Below, one piece after another: positions 1-9,300 of a stretch of DNA of 64,000 nt; positions within the stretch are counted from its first letter, which is position 1, and each line of letters opens with the position of its first letter. The stretch is from assembly GCA_963971425.1 (NCBI GenBank), contig OZ020524.1, forward strand, positions 18,231,845-18,295,844, given 5' to 3'. A model generated the notes under the pieces. That model had not been told where the DNA came from, did no database searches, and was given only the letters and a program-made list of their open reading frames with translations. The stretch comes from Bryoerythrophyllum caledonicum (Eukaryota; Streptophyta; Bryopsida; Pottiales; Pottiaceae). Made by a program: the position numbers and the translations under genes.

Positions 1-543
1 GGGTTAAAATGTTATAATTGTGGAAAGGAGGGTCATATAGCAAGGAATTGCCCTTATGGTTATTATGCCACCGCAAACTATGTTGAGGGAGATACTTATA
101 TGGATAGTGAGTGGGACTCCACAGAAGCTAATCTCATGGAATACCAAAATGCCACGTGGTATATGGATTCTGGGGCAAGTCATCATGTAACTGGAGCTTA
201 TGCAAACTTACACAACATAGGAGCTAGCTCTTCTGGGCACAATGTGACAACTGCTGATGGCAATGCCCACCATGTAGCAGCAGTTGGGTCTGCCAATGTC
301 AACACTAGCAATTCCGATGGAATAAATATCGATCACGTTTTATATGTCCCGGCCTTGAAGAAGAATCTATTATCTGTAGGCTCCTTTGCTGATCAAGGTC
401 ATACCATCATTTTTACAGGCAAAGATTGTCTTGTACTTAATGAAAACAAATCTATTTTAGCAAGAGGATATCGCAATTTATCAAACGGTCTTTATCAATT
501 CACCAACATACAAGATACAACTATGGCGAACTCGGTTGTCTGA
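1..543 (+). pseudogene. Copia gag C-terminus and aspartic protease
   Basis: Frame 1 is open from the first base. A CX2CX4HX4C zinc knuckle (CYNCGKEGHIARNC) occupies about residues 4-17 and would bind RNA as the nucleocapsid part of Gag. The protease active site follows as WYMDSGASHHVTG, the usual Copia DSGA form, about 40 residues downstream. The frame ends in TGA at 541-543. In an intact Copia element protease and integrase form one polyprotein, so this stop is a lesion. The N-terminal part of Gag is outside the window. Confidence 0.88.
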
Positions 544-552
544 GAATCAAAT

Positions 553-1464
553 ATGCACCTATGGAATAAACGGTTTGGTTATATGAATTATGCTAGTCTC
601 CAACATTGTGCCAACGCCAAGCGAGTAAATGGGCTTCCTATCTTTCCTACTATAAGGAGTATCTGTGGCGATTGCTTGGCAGGAAAACAACATAGGGAGC
701 GCTTTCCAAAGGAATCTATCAACTGCACAACTCAGGTACTACAACTCATTCACTCAGATCTTGTAGGTCCCATTCGTACCCCGTCATATAGCGGTTCACA
801 ATAATTTATAGTCTTTACAGATGACTACTCAAGAAAGAGCTTCATCTACTTCATGAGGAGTAAGAGTGAATCCTTTCGAAAATTCATAGAGTTCAAAGCT
901 AGAGTTGAAAAAGAAACTGGCAAAAATATTATGACACTTAGAACCGACAGAGGGGGGGAGTATCTTTTGCATGAATTTGCAACCTACCTAGTACACCATG
1001 GCATCCATCACCAACTTACCATGGCACTCACCCCTGAACAAAATGGTGTTAGTGAACGTAGAAATAGAACCATCATTGAAAAAGCACGAACCATGTCTAC
1101 AACTAGCAAACTTCCTGGATATCTATGGACAGAGGCCGTTAACACAGCCAACTACCTAATCAATATTAGTCCTACTCGAGCCAATCATGGCATCACTCCT
1201 GATGAAAAATACTACAACATCAAACCGTCTGTTAAACATCTTAGAGTATTTGGAGCCTTGGCATATGTTCACATTCCAGACACTAGAAGATCCAAACTTG
1301 ATAGCAAAACCTTTCCGAGCATCCTCCTAGGCTATGACAGTCAAAGCAAAGGTTACAGACTCTTTGATCCTCAAACCAAACGCATCCATTGTAGCAGAGA
1401 TGTGGTATTTGATGAAGATCAAATTGGACTTAATGTTATCCCATCAAAGGTCAATCCCCGATGA
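553..1464 (+). pseudogene. Copia GAG-pre-integrase and integrase
   Basis: LWNKRFGYMNYASL matches the GAG-pre-integrase zinc region, but the usual His residues of the HRRLGH-type motif are changed to N and Y. The integrase core triad is visible as IHSDLVGP, LRTDRGGEY and NGVSERRNRTIIE. A TAA at 802-804 breaks the frame between the first Asp and the rest of the core. The frame ends at TGA 1462-1464 while frame 2 takes over the downstream linker, which indicates a frameshift. The protein would have joined cDNA to the host chromosome; this copy cannot make it intact. Confidence 0.9.
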
Positions 1465-1465
1465 T

Positions 1466-3217
1466 ATTGAACTATTTTCCGAACCCTCAGACTCAAACTT
1501 AGGTGACCCCACAGATCATTCACCTATGCAAGATCCATCAGCCGCTGAAGAGGATCCACCGTCACCTCCTCACGCAGCTCCAGTTGATCAACCACAAAGA
1601 TATCCACTTTGCGAACGACGTCCCAGTACGAGGTTCAAAGACAGTTACCTCTTCTCCGCAGAAACGGGGACATTTATTGAACCTCGCAACTACAACAAAG
1701 CCATCAAACACCCAGGCTAGAAAGATGCTATCCAACAAGAGGTTGATTCAATTAAAGAAAATGACACATGGAAATTAGTAGACCTACCTCCTGGCAAACG
1801 TCCAATATCTGCAAAGTGGATATTTAAAACCAAACCTAGACCTAGCGGCAAAATTGAAAAACTTAAGGCTAGGCTTGTGGCTCGAGGATTTGAACAAGAA
1901 GAGGGTATCGATTTCTTTGAAACATTTGCCCATGTGGTTCGTTGGTCTACTATTCATAGCGTAGTTGCACTTGCTGCAGGACAAAAATGGAAAATACATC
2001 ACCTTGATGTTAAGACTGCCTTTCTAAATGGTGAAATTGACGAGGAAGTCTACATGACCATCCCCCCTGGATTTGAAAATAGCGGCAAGGTGTGCAAGCT
2101 CCAACGAGCGCTATATGGCCTCCGACAAGCCCCTCGAGCCTGGTATGGTGAAATTAACGCCTATCTTCAACAACAAGGACTCACAAAGAGTAAAGAAGAA
2201 TCTAACTTTTATTTCTCTATTCGTGATGGGAAATACACCTTACTTCTCCTATATGTTGATGATATTATTCTAACAGACGATGACCATGAAAACATTGCTA
2301 ACCTTGACGCACAGTTGACAAGACAGTTCAAAATGACACACCCTGGAGACACACAACTATATATTGGTGTTGAACTACTCTACACTGATGATGGAATTTA
2401 CTTTCACCAACGAAGCTATATTGAACGCCTACTTGAGCAGTTTGGAATGCAAGACTGCAATCCCCTCTCCGCACCCATGAACTCCAAGATCAAATTATCG
2501 AAAGACACAAACACAAATCCCGTAGACAAACTTGTCTACCAGAGTCTTGTAGGTGGATTACTCTATGCTACTATAAGCCGCTGGGATATACAATATGCAG
2601 TCAGTTGCGTCTCTCGCTATATGAGCAATCCTCAACAAGCACACTTGACTGCCGCAAAGAACATTCTCCGCTATCTAAAAGGGACACTCAACTATGGCAT
2701 CTTTTATCCTTCCAACGATACTGGAGAATTATTCGTCTTCACAAATGCGGACTAGGCAGGAGAATCAGACTCACGAAGATCAACCTCTGGCATTTTATTT
2801 AAACTAGGCTCTTCTCCAATTGCTTGGACTAGTAAACTACAACCCACCCTTGCCTTATCTTCCACTGAGGCTGAATATCGTGTTCTTTCAAAAGCAGCTC
2901 GTAACATCACCTACTTTCGACGTCTCCTAGATGAGCTAAAACTCAGTAGCCCTTCTCCTACCCCTATCTTCTGTGACAACATTAGTAGTATCAAACTTGT
3001 CCGTAACCCGGTAATGCATCAGAGAACTAAACACACCGAGTTAGAACACCACTATATTCGAGAGAAATATATTGATGGCTCAATAGTTATTACATATGTT
3101 CCTTCTCATCACCAAGAGGCAGATTTACTCACTAAACCTTTAGCCACCAACCCATTTATTGCCAATAGAGATCTTACAGGTCTCAAACCTATACCATCAT
3201 ACCATATCTCTATGTAG
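1466..3217 (+). pseudogene. Copia reverse transcriptase and RNase H
   Basis: Frame 2 reads the Copia RT signatures: KWIFKTKP, LVARGFEQEEGIDFFETFAHV, LDVKTAFLNG, and the catalytic YVDDI near 2251. RNase H follows with TNAD, SSTEAEY and the C-terminal [17 protein letters not shown] at 1718 sits where a Trp precedes the conserved KDAI block, and another TAG at 2753 replaces a residue right after the RNase H TNAD motif. Both are single nonsense lesions. The last stop at 3215-3217 is probably the natural end of the polyprotein. Confidence 0.92.
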
Positions 3218-4106
3218 AATATGATCCTAAGTGTAGATATATCTCTTCACCTCTCTTCTCACTTCAACATGTGATTCTAGTCTTAGTCCTCTTATTGTGA
3301 ACATTAGTCTATACACTTGTGTCACTAGCAACCTCAGTTGATCTCTCAGCTGTGTCATCACCCCTTGAACTCTCTCTTCGATTTTGACACCGTGGCTACC
3401 CCAATGAGGTTTGAGAGGGGATATTGGAGCAATCAAACCTCCTTGTACCATAAGCTTAGGCATACCTTGTAATACTGCCACCACCAACGTAGTCTCTGTA
3501 GATTCATCCTTCACCTCGTCATCAAAACACTTGTACTTAACCAGACACATTGCCTCATTGTGATTAAGCTTGTGAGCTTACACTTCAACACTACTGTGAA
3601 GGTAGTGATTTGGAGGCGCCCAATGTTAACCTTCACCGGATTGATTGCATTGTAGACCATTAGGTTGATTCCTCTAGTATCCACGCCTTGGAGCATTGTT
3701 ACGTTGAACTCAATTCCGGCTCGAACATGTCCGGACTTTGTTTCAAACTTTGTTTGAATGGAGGCGAAGGCCAGCCAATTCGGTTGATCTTGGGTTAATT
3801 GCAGGTATTTATACTTCGTCAATGGGGTCATGTGTAAGCTCGACAAGTTGGGGGACTTGTTTGTCCATGCCACAATACTCAACTTTAAAGAACTGATACT
3901 TGTAGTTAGAACAATTTTGTTGTAAAAGTTTGCTTGAAACTTTACAGGTAGATAAGAACTAAGGACGTTGCTGTAATACTGCGCGTTATAGAACTCGTCG
4001 GTATTGTTGTGTTTTGTCTTTGCCTCGTATCATGTTTGCATATCTCTTTTGAATTATATATCTAGAGATTCAATATTCATGCCACTTCACAAATGTGACG
4101 TTGTGT
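3218..4106. other. Unassigned DNA between Copia coding region and 17.4-kb element
   Basis: No gene is recognised here. The segment should include the Copia 3' LTR starting just after the purine run at 3406-3420, but without the 5' LTR I cannot set its limits. Two minus-strand open frames (3511-3882 and 3227-3550) have no recognisable domain and I do not call them genes. Confidence 0.4.
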
Positions 4107-4136
4107 ATATATGCTGTATTTAACTATTTCTGGACT
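4107..4136 (+). repeat. Left terminal inverted repeat
   Basis: Begins ATATATGCTGTATTTAAC and ends in TTTCTGGACT. All 30 bases match the reverse complement of 21446-21475. A short part (TTCTGGACT) recurs at 4146-4154 just inside. Confidence 0.93.
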
Positions 4137-4331
4137 ATGAGGTGAATTCTGGACTAAGGACTAAAAGAAAGATCCGGAGATGTGCCTCATAAATGAGAGT
4201 GAAGCGTAAAAGCCGAGGAGTTTCGTGTACTTTCCAAGCATTAAATGCATCACCAATGACACTTATGAAGGAAGAAATGGCTAGAGCGACCAAATTTGAA
4301 TTTAGACAATACGTGAGTCCGGAACATGCAG

Positions 4332-4517
4332 CCGGATATCTCCGGGTGAATATCAAAGTGGAAACCAGAAGAAGAACCGAGTCCTGAAAACAGAAATTAA
4401 TGGACATACGGTACATCACAAATGTGTGGTTGGGAAACATGTGGAAGGAAAAAACGGGACAGAGATGCGGACAGAAATTACTCGCAATTGATAGAACATG
4501 CAACCGGATATCTCCGG
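4332..4517. repeat. Two end-proximal palindrome variants (CCGGATATCTCCGG)
   Basis: Sites at 4332-4345 and 4504-4517 read CCGGATATCTCCGG, one base off the perfect palindrome. Their upstream flanks are also alike (ACATGCA before both), so the two lie in a short direct repeat. A half site CCGGAGAT starts at 4174. They are the palindromes closest to the left TIR. Confidence 0.85.
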
Positions 4518-4633
4518 ATGAAATCAGAGTAAGAGTCCAGTACTAAACTGTTTCATTATAAGAAAGTGTCATACAAAATATGAAGGGTAGCCGTTGATAA
4601 GAGGCGCGTGTAATCTACGGAGAATCGAATCAA

Positions 4634-5086
4634 CTATTCTAATTTTAGTGCTTTACAGATGCCCTCTACCCGTCCTGTATGGTGTCTCCCATATGTTAGA
4701 TAATGAACTATAGCCTTTCTAGGATTCTTGAATGGATCTAGATCTGCAACAACAACAGATTTTGGCCACAAATAATGCCTTGTTCTAGGATTAAATGAGG
4801 CCTTCTTAAAGATGTGGAGAAACCTAACATAGCTGGGCCTTCGAGTCTGTTTGCTGGCATAGCAAAAAAGAATATCTGATAAGATGTCTGGGGGCAATAA
4901 CACTTGGGCCGCCTCCATGAGCCTATCTGGACGCATAGGAGACCAGATCCCGACATTGAAATACCGCAGTAGTATTCGAATAACATCTGCGGTGTCATCA
5001 AAGGAAGGCAGCTGCGCGGATCGGGACTTGGCCGAGTCAAGGACCTCGTCCGAGCAGAGAGGACCACGGAGAGATATGATTATGAC
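4634..5086 (-). CDS. Degenerate FCP1/NLI-type HAD phosphatase domain (second copy), probable terminal exon
   Basis: The exon starts after a good acceptor (TATTTCGCAG at 5087-5096) and ends at TAG/TAA 4634. It reads 150 residues. Landmarks of the plant NLI-interacting-factor-like HAD family are present in order: a hydrophobic strand where motif I should be (VIIISLRGPLCSD), then VGIWSPMRPDRL (motif II region) and KSVVVADLDPFKNP (late acidic motif). The nucleophilic Asp of motif I is replaced, so phosphatase activity is unlikely. The reading frame is phase 0 at its acceptor and would fit the donor at the end of the neighbouring HAD domain (5477/5478). The intervening 391 bp holds one palindrome site, as do several other introns of this unit. 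It may therefore be the last exon of the ParB-like gene or a separate captured gene fragment. Confidence 0.55.
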   Translation of the reverse strand, partial: VIIISLRGPLCSDEVLDSAKSRSAQLPSFDDTADVIRILLRYFNVGIWSPMRPDRLMEAAQVLLPPDILSDILFCYASKQTRRPSYVRFLHIFKKASFNPRTRHYLWPKSVVVADLDPFKNPRKAIVHYLTYGRHHTGRVEGICKALKLE

Positions 5087-5177
5087 CTGCGAAATAGATG
5101 GCACGACCATAGAATTAGAAATTGAACATTGAAAAGAAGAGAAAATATGGTAGGAGGAACTGAAGTCACATCCTAGA

Positions 5178-5191
5178 CCGGAGATCTCCGG
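5178..5191. repeat. Exact palindrome site CCGGAGATCTCCGG
   Basis: Exact 14-bp copy, lying in the inferred intron between the two HAD domains. Confidence 0.95.
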
Positions 5192-5477
5192 GTGCCCCTC
5201 CCAGACCAACGTTCTGCAGTGGAAATGGTCAGACCAAGAGTTCATAGATATTAACTTCATAGATATGAACTTAATAGAGTTCATAGATATTAAGGGTGAA
5301 GTTTGGGGGCGAGACACCAACAATAACAAATAAAATGAAGGACCTCAACAAATAACGTTACTGACAAGAACATTAGTCTTCAAAATTGAAAGGTCAAAAT
5401 CCGACAGACATTCATGACGAAACATTTACAAAGCATAGAGTTAATACTATCCAGTATATTTCATTGTTCTAAGGCAC

Positions 5478-6142
5478 CGAAATTATGCCCTTCACCACGG
5501 AGCGAGCCTGAGTGGAATTTTTGTCTACTGGATCACTGGCAAACTTCAATTGATTCCGTCTAACAAAGTCGGGAACATCCTCATTTGACGCTAGTAGTCC
5601 GGAGAGCCATGGGAGAAACATGGTGGTCAACCAGGCTTCACCCGAATTCCCAGTCCATGATGGCGGATGAACTGCGCTGAAGGGATCGTTAAGGATGTTC
5701 TTTAGTGGGGTATCGTCCACAAGCAAGACATCCTTAGGAGATGTGGACGACGCTTTGCTATTATAAACTGTCAGGTCCTTTAGGAAAATTGGCTTCTTTG
5801 GCTGAGATGGAAGCATTTATGATGTTTTTGTGCAATCGGCCTGTGTCAGGATTCTGGCGCCTTCCGGAATGGTAGCACCTTTCTTGCGCAACTCCTTGAT
5901 GATATCCACAATATTCTTTTCCAGTACACTGCTCCAGAATGAGACAGTAGCCTTCTCTTCCACGAAGTTCAGGATTTCAGTGGAACCAGGCCTTACTTTG
6001 ATGTCTCTCGGTTGTCCCTGTTTAAATTCCCCCCTGTGCACAAGAACTCCATTTAAGTCAAACACGACATGATAAACCCGTTGTTGTGTTACCTGATCCT
6101 CGATTGGAGGCTCTCGGACGATCGTCGTAAACTTCTTCAGAC
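5478..6142 (-). pseudogene. FCP1/NLI-type HAD phosphatase domain (first copy) with an in-frame stop
   Basis: The family landmarks run in order: VVFDLNGVLVHRG (motif I; DxDx is changed to DLNG, with Asn for the second Asp that normally acts as acid/base), VSFWSSVLEKNI (motif II), ADCTKT, KKPIFLKDL, DVLLVDDTP (acidic motif) and NSGEAWLTTMFLPWL. Plants have a family with a DLNG-type motif I, so that change may be inherited. A TAA at 5817-5819 lies in the same frame between ADCTKT and KPIFLKDL, in the middle of the fold; no phase-compatible intron removes it. It begins after an acceptor (GGGTTCAG) at 6143 and ends at a possible donor at 5477. The family dephosphorylates phosphoserine proteins such as the RNA polymerase II tail; this copy is probably inactive. 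Likely captured from the host. Confidence 0.7.
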
Positions 6143-6303
6143 CTGAACCCAAAATACGAGTACGTCGGCTGAGATGAGGAACTTGTACAGCTTAGAGAAA
6201 TTGCAAAGATACATATAAAAGTGTTCCGCACTCAGAACCCATAAATGCTGGATGAAAGAATGAGCACTATATAGATGATGGCACGTAAGTATGAATGTCC
6301 ATA

Positions 6304-9300
6304 TTAGGCACCTGGGACAGTAGGTGTAGTATCCCTAGAAGTCTGAGCTACACCAGCGACTTCAGCAGACTGTGCGAGGCTTCTGCCACCGACATCCTTC
6401 GACTGTGTTGATCCGGCCGACACCTGAATACCAGTAATGTAGTGGTAAGAACACGGTCTGAAGAGAGTGCACTGTCTTGAGAACAATCAAGAAGGTTTGA
6501 TGGACAAGTAACTGTTCACCTTATCTTTTTGGGCCCTTGTCCGAACTGTAGGCGGAGGAGGAGGAACTTTCGGCACAGGATTCTTCGCGATTGCCTTCTT
6601 CTTCTCTTTTTGAGCCAGCTGCCCGTGGCTCCGTGGAGGGCTGCGCGGAGGGCTCATAACCTGTAATTCACGCAATGTTTGTTGCGCCGATGCCTCATCC
6701 ATCGTGTGATCAGTGTCACGCAAAGTCAGGTCCTCGGCAGTCTTGGACACAACCTCCACTTCAGGACGCGTCGTGGAAGGGTTGTCCAGCGGGAGATCTC
6801 CGGGTTCTCTGTGGGTGTGGTCGAACTCCAGGCGATCGGACATTGCCGTGTCATCGTCCAGATCTGGCGGAGGAGAACGTTGCCTATCGGAATGCGAACT
6901 GGTTTCCATTTGAGAGGGACGCCGTCTACTGTCCAGAGTAGAGTCGCTTGTTGAACTAGGCGAGGCACGCCCGACAGCAAGATGTGGTTCATCAACGTTT
7001 ACCTGCAATGGGTCGATTGGGGTGCCCGCACCGATGATCCGAGCGGCTGTAGCCAAGGACTTGAGTCTAAAATTGGAAACCGCTGATGAACTTGGTTCAT
7101 TCCGCACATCAACATCAAGCATCGTGGCATCAGTCGTCTGCGTCACATTGACGAAGTCAGTGTGGACTACATTAAGACGCAATACGAAATAAAACGGTAT
7201 CATACACCCGGAGATCTCCGGTTCAAAGTTGTCCGAGTCTACCGAGGGAACTAAAAATAAACATGGCAATGATAAAGACGAGTCCTAAGGAATGGAGGGC
7301 ATCCGAATGGAATAAACATCCGGAGATCTCCGGGTCAGGTAGTATCCGTAGGCGTTATACCTCGCCGGTGTAATTTATCCTCGACATAGCCCGTGTTTGA
7401 ACTCCAGCGGCTTGGGTCGACCCAGTGATGTCAGTCTCCAGTAACTCCTCAGGATCGGTGTCGGTAACGTCAGCTAAGATATTCAAGTGGAATTTGAATA
7501 TTTGTTCTGCGCAGGATTCGGCATTTACTTTGGCATCTTCGCTGTTCACAATCTCGAGGACCCGCGCGTCGTGAGTCTGCAAACCAAAAAAAAATTAGGA
7601 CGGCGATATCCAGTTCATATAACTGTATGCGGACCGGAAATCTTAGACATTGGATTGCTTGGGAAGGATGTCTTGCTTACCAAGCCGAGGTATGTAATAT
7701 GTGGTCCTCCATGAACATTGACGACCACCATACCCTCTCTGATGTATCCCGTGAACAGCGAATCGAGGACCGAGATCCTCAGCTGTGGGACACCGGTTTG
7801 CTTCCTGCGCTGGATGGTTTCTTTATGTTGAGCGGCTGAAAAGAAGGCCGGCATTTTTTCGGGGTGGCCTTTGAAGAGCCTCTTGAATGACTGAGCAAGC
7901 GTCTCGCTTGAATCGTATTCATACAGGAATACGCAGTATACTGTCTCCTCGACCCCAATTACTGGAACCGGAAATCCATCACCAGGGTGTGGGAAGTAGT
8001 AGACGACATGCGTTGCCCACAATTTTACCTTGCCTCTGGCCTCTCTCTGCCGAAGACTGATGTACCTCATTAATTCAACGAATCCTGCGACGTCAGTGAT
8101 AAGAACTGACGGTGATCTGACCCTCGTCCGCCCGTCCTTCGTGTCCACTTCGAGATGGTCGAAAATGGTTCTGAAGTCAAACACATCGAGCACCTGTGCA
8201 CGGCATATGTCGTCTTTAACGCAGTAAAGGAAAAAGAAGTAAAAGTGAGGGTCAGTGACGTTACGCCACTGCTGAATGTTCGGCATAATAAGTACTTCGG
8301 CGATCTCGCCCCCTCTGTCAGGCATAACCCTGCAGGTGTATTTGGAGTCGAACAGGGACGTATCATCCGTGGGTATGGCCTCGGCAGCATCTTCAATGAT
8401 GTGTTGACTCCAAATGGACACGAGGAAGTCTGGAGTGGGGTCGGTATCCTTGTTTATCGCCTTCAGTCGACCCTCAAGCCAAGCTTTACCCTTGGCAGAG
8501 TGATTAGCGGCGTCGACCCAGGACTCGAGCTGGACCCTTCCAATATTCCTCTCTTCGGCAAATGCGTCCCACTGCTCCTTCGTGTATGGGACGAAGTCAG
8601 CAGACTTCGAGGGAAGGGGGTGCGACTTGTATTTAAGCATCAGTTCATTCTTCATTGCACGGACTCTCTTCTCTCTGTTCGCCACGTTTTCGAGAGTCTC
8701 CGCCTGCCCTTTCATAGTACCCTGGTTTGCCGCTTTGGAGGACTTCACACAGACCTTCTTCTCGAGCACTAATTCCGCGAGGTAGTCTAGGTCTTCAGCG
8801 CGCATTTTGTAAAGAGGCTTGAAGTCGTTCTGCACCAGAGGTTTCCGCTTCAGCTTAGCTGGGTCCCCCGTCTTCCCGTTGGAGTCTGGTAAGACTCCAG
8901 TGACGAACAGCCTGTCGATTCGGATCCACTTCTGGACCACCGCATCATCCATCTCGAATAGAAGTGGGACCTTCGCATCTTTGGGGTCTGTTTTACCGAG
9001 GTGTGTAAAAACCGTTGGCACCACTTGCCGTTGGAACGTCTGCAATGAAAACAATTACAGGGTGTAAGCAGCCGGAGATCTCCGGATGATTGGTTTGGTT
9101 GCTGTGAGGATAGAGCACATCCACGGAGTAAAAAATATTTTCAGGTTGAGAATGTATATTTACCGAGAATGCGTCAGATTGAGGACGACCATATAGTTGG
9201 GGGGCTGGTTTACCGAACTCAAACCACTTCACTCTGCACGTCTGCAGCTGCTCAGTGAAACTCTGCTCCTTCCGCAAACCCGTCAGATCTTGGTTAAGAG

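Larger units (their letters stand above)
1..3217 (+). mobile_element. Ty1/Copia retrotransposon, internal region, degenerate, cut by the window's left edge
   Basis: The domain order is the Copia order: gag zinc knuckle, aspartic protease, GAG-pre-integrase, integrase, reverse transcriptase, RNase H. Reading frame 1 carries gag-pro-int up to about 1464 and frame 2 carries RT-RNase H after that, so at least one frameshift lies near 1400-1464. In-frame stops fall at 541 (TGA), 802 (TAA), 1718 (TAG) and 2753 (TAG). The copy is therefore dead. A purine-rich run at 3406-3420 could be the polypurine tract, but I could not define a 3' LTR; the 5' LTR and most of gag lie outside the window. Confidence 0.93.

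Noticed and set aside
3227-3882. Minus-strand ORFs next to the Copia element
   Set aside because: They overlap the expected LTR region and show no domain; likely chance frames.
4100-4112. A defined target-site duplication for the 17.4-kb element
   Set aside because: Both ends are ATATAT, a self-complementary run, so TSD and TIR cannot be told apart.
4738-5132. ORFs antisense or shifted over the HAD domains
   Set aside because: They are shadows of the real minus-strand frame and show no domain.
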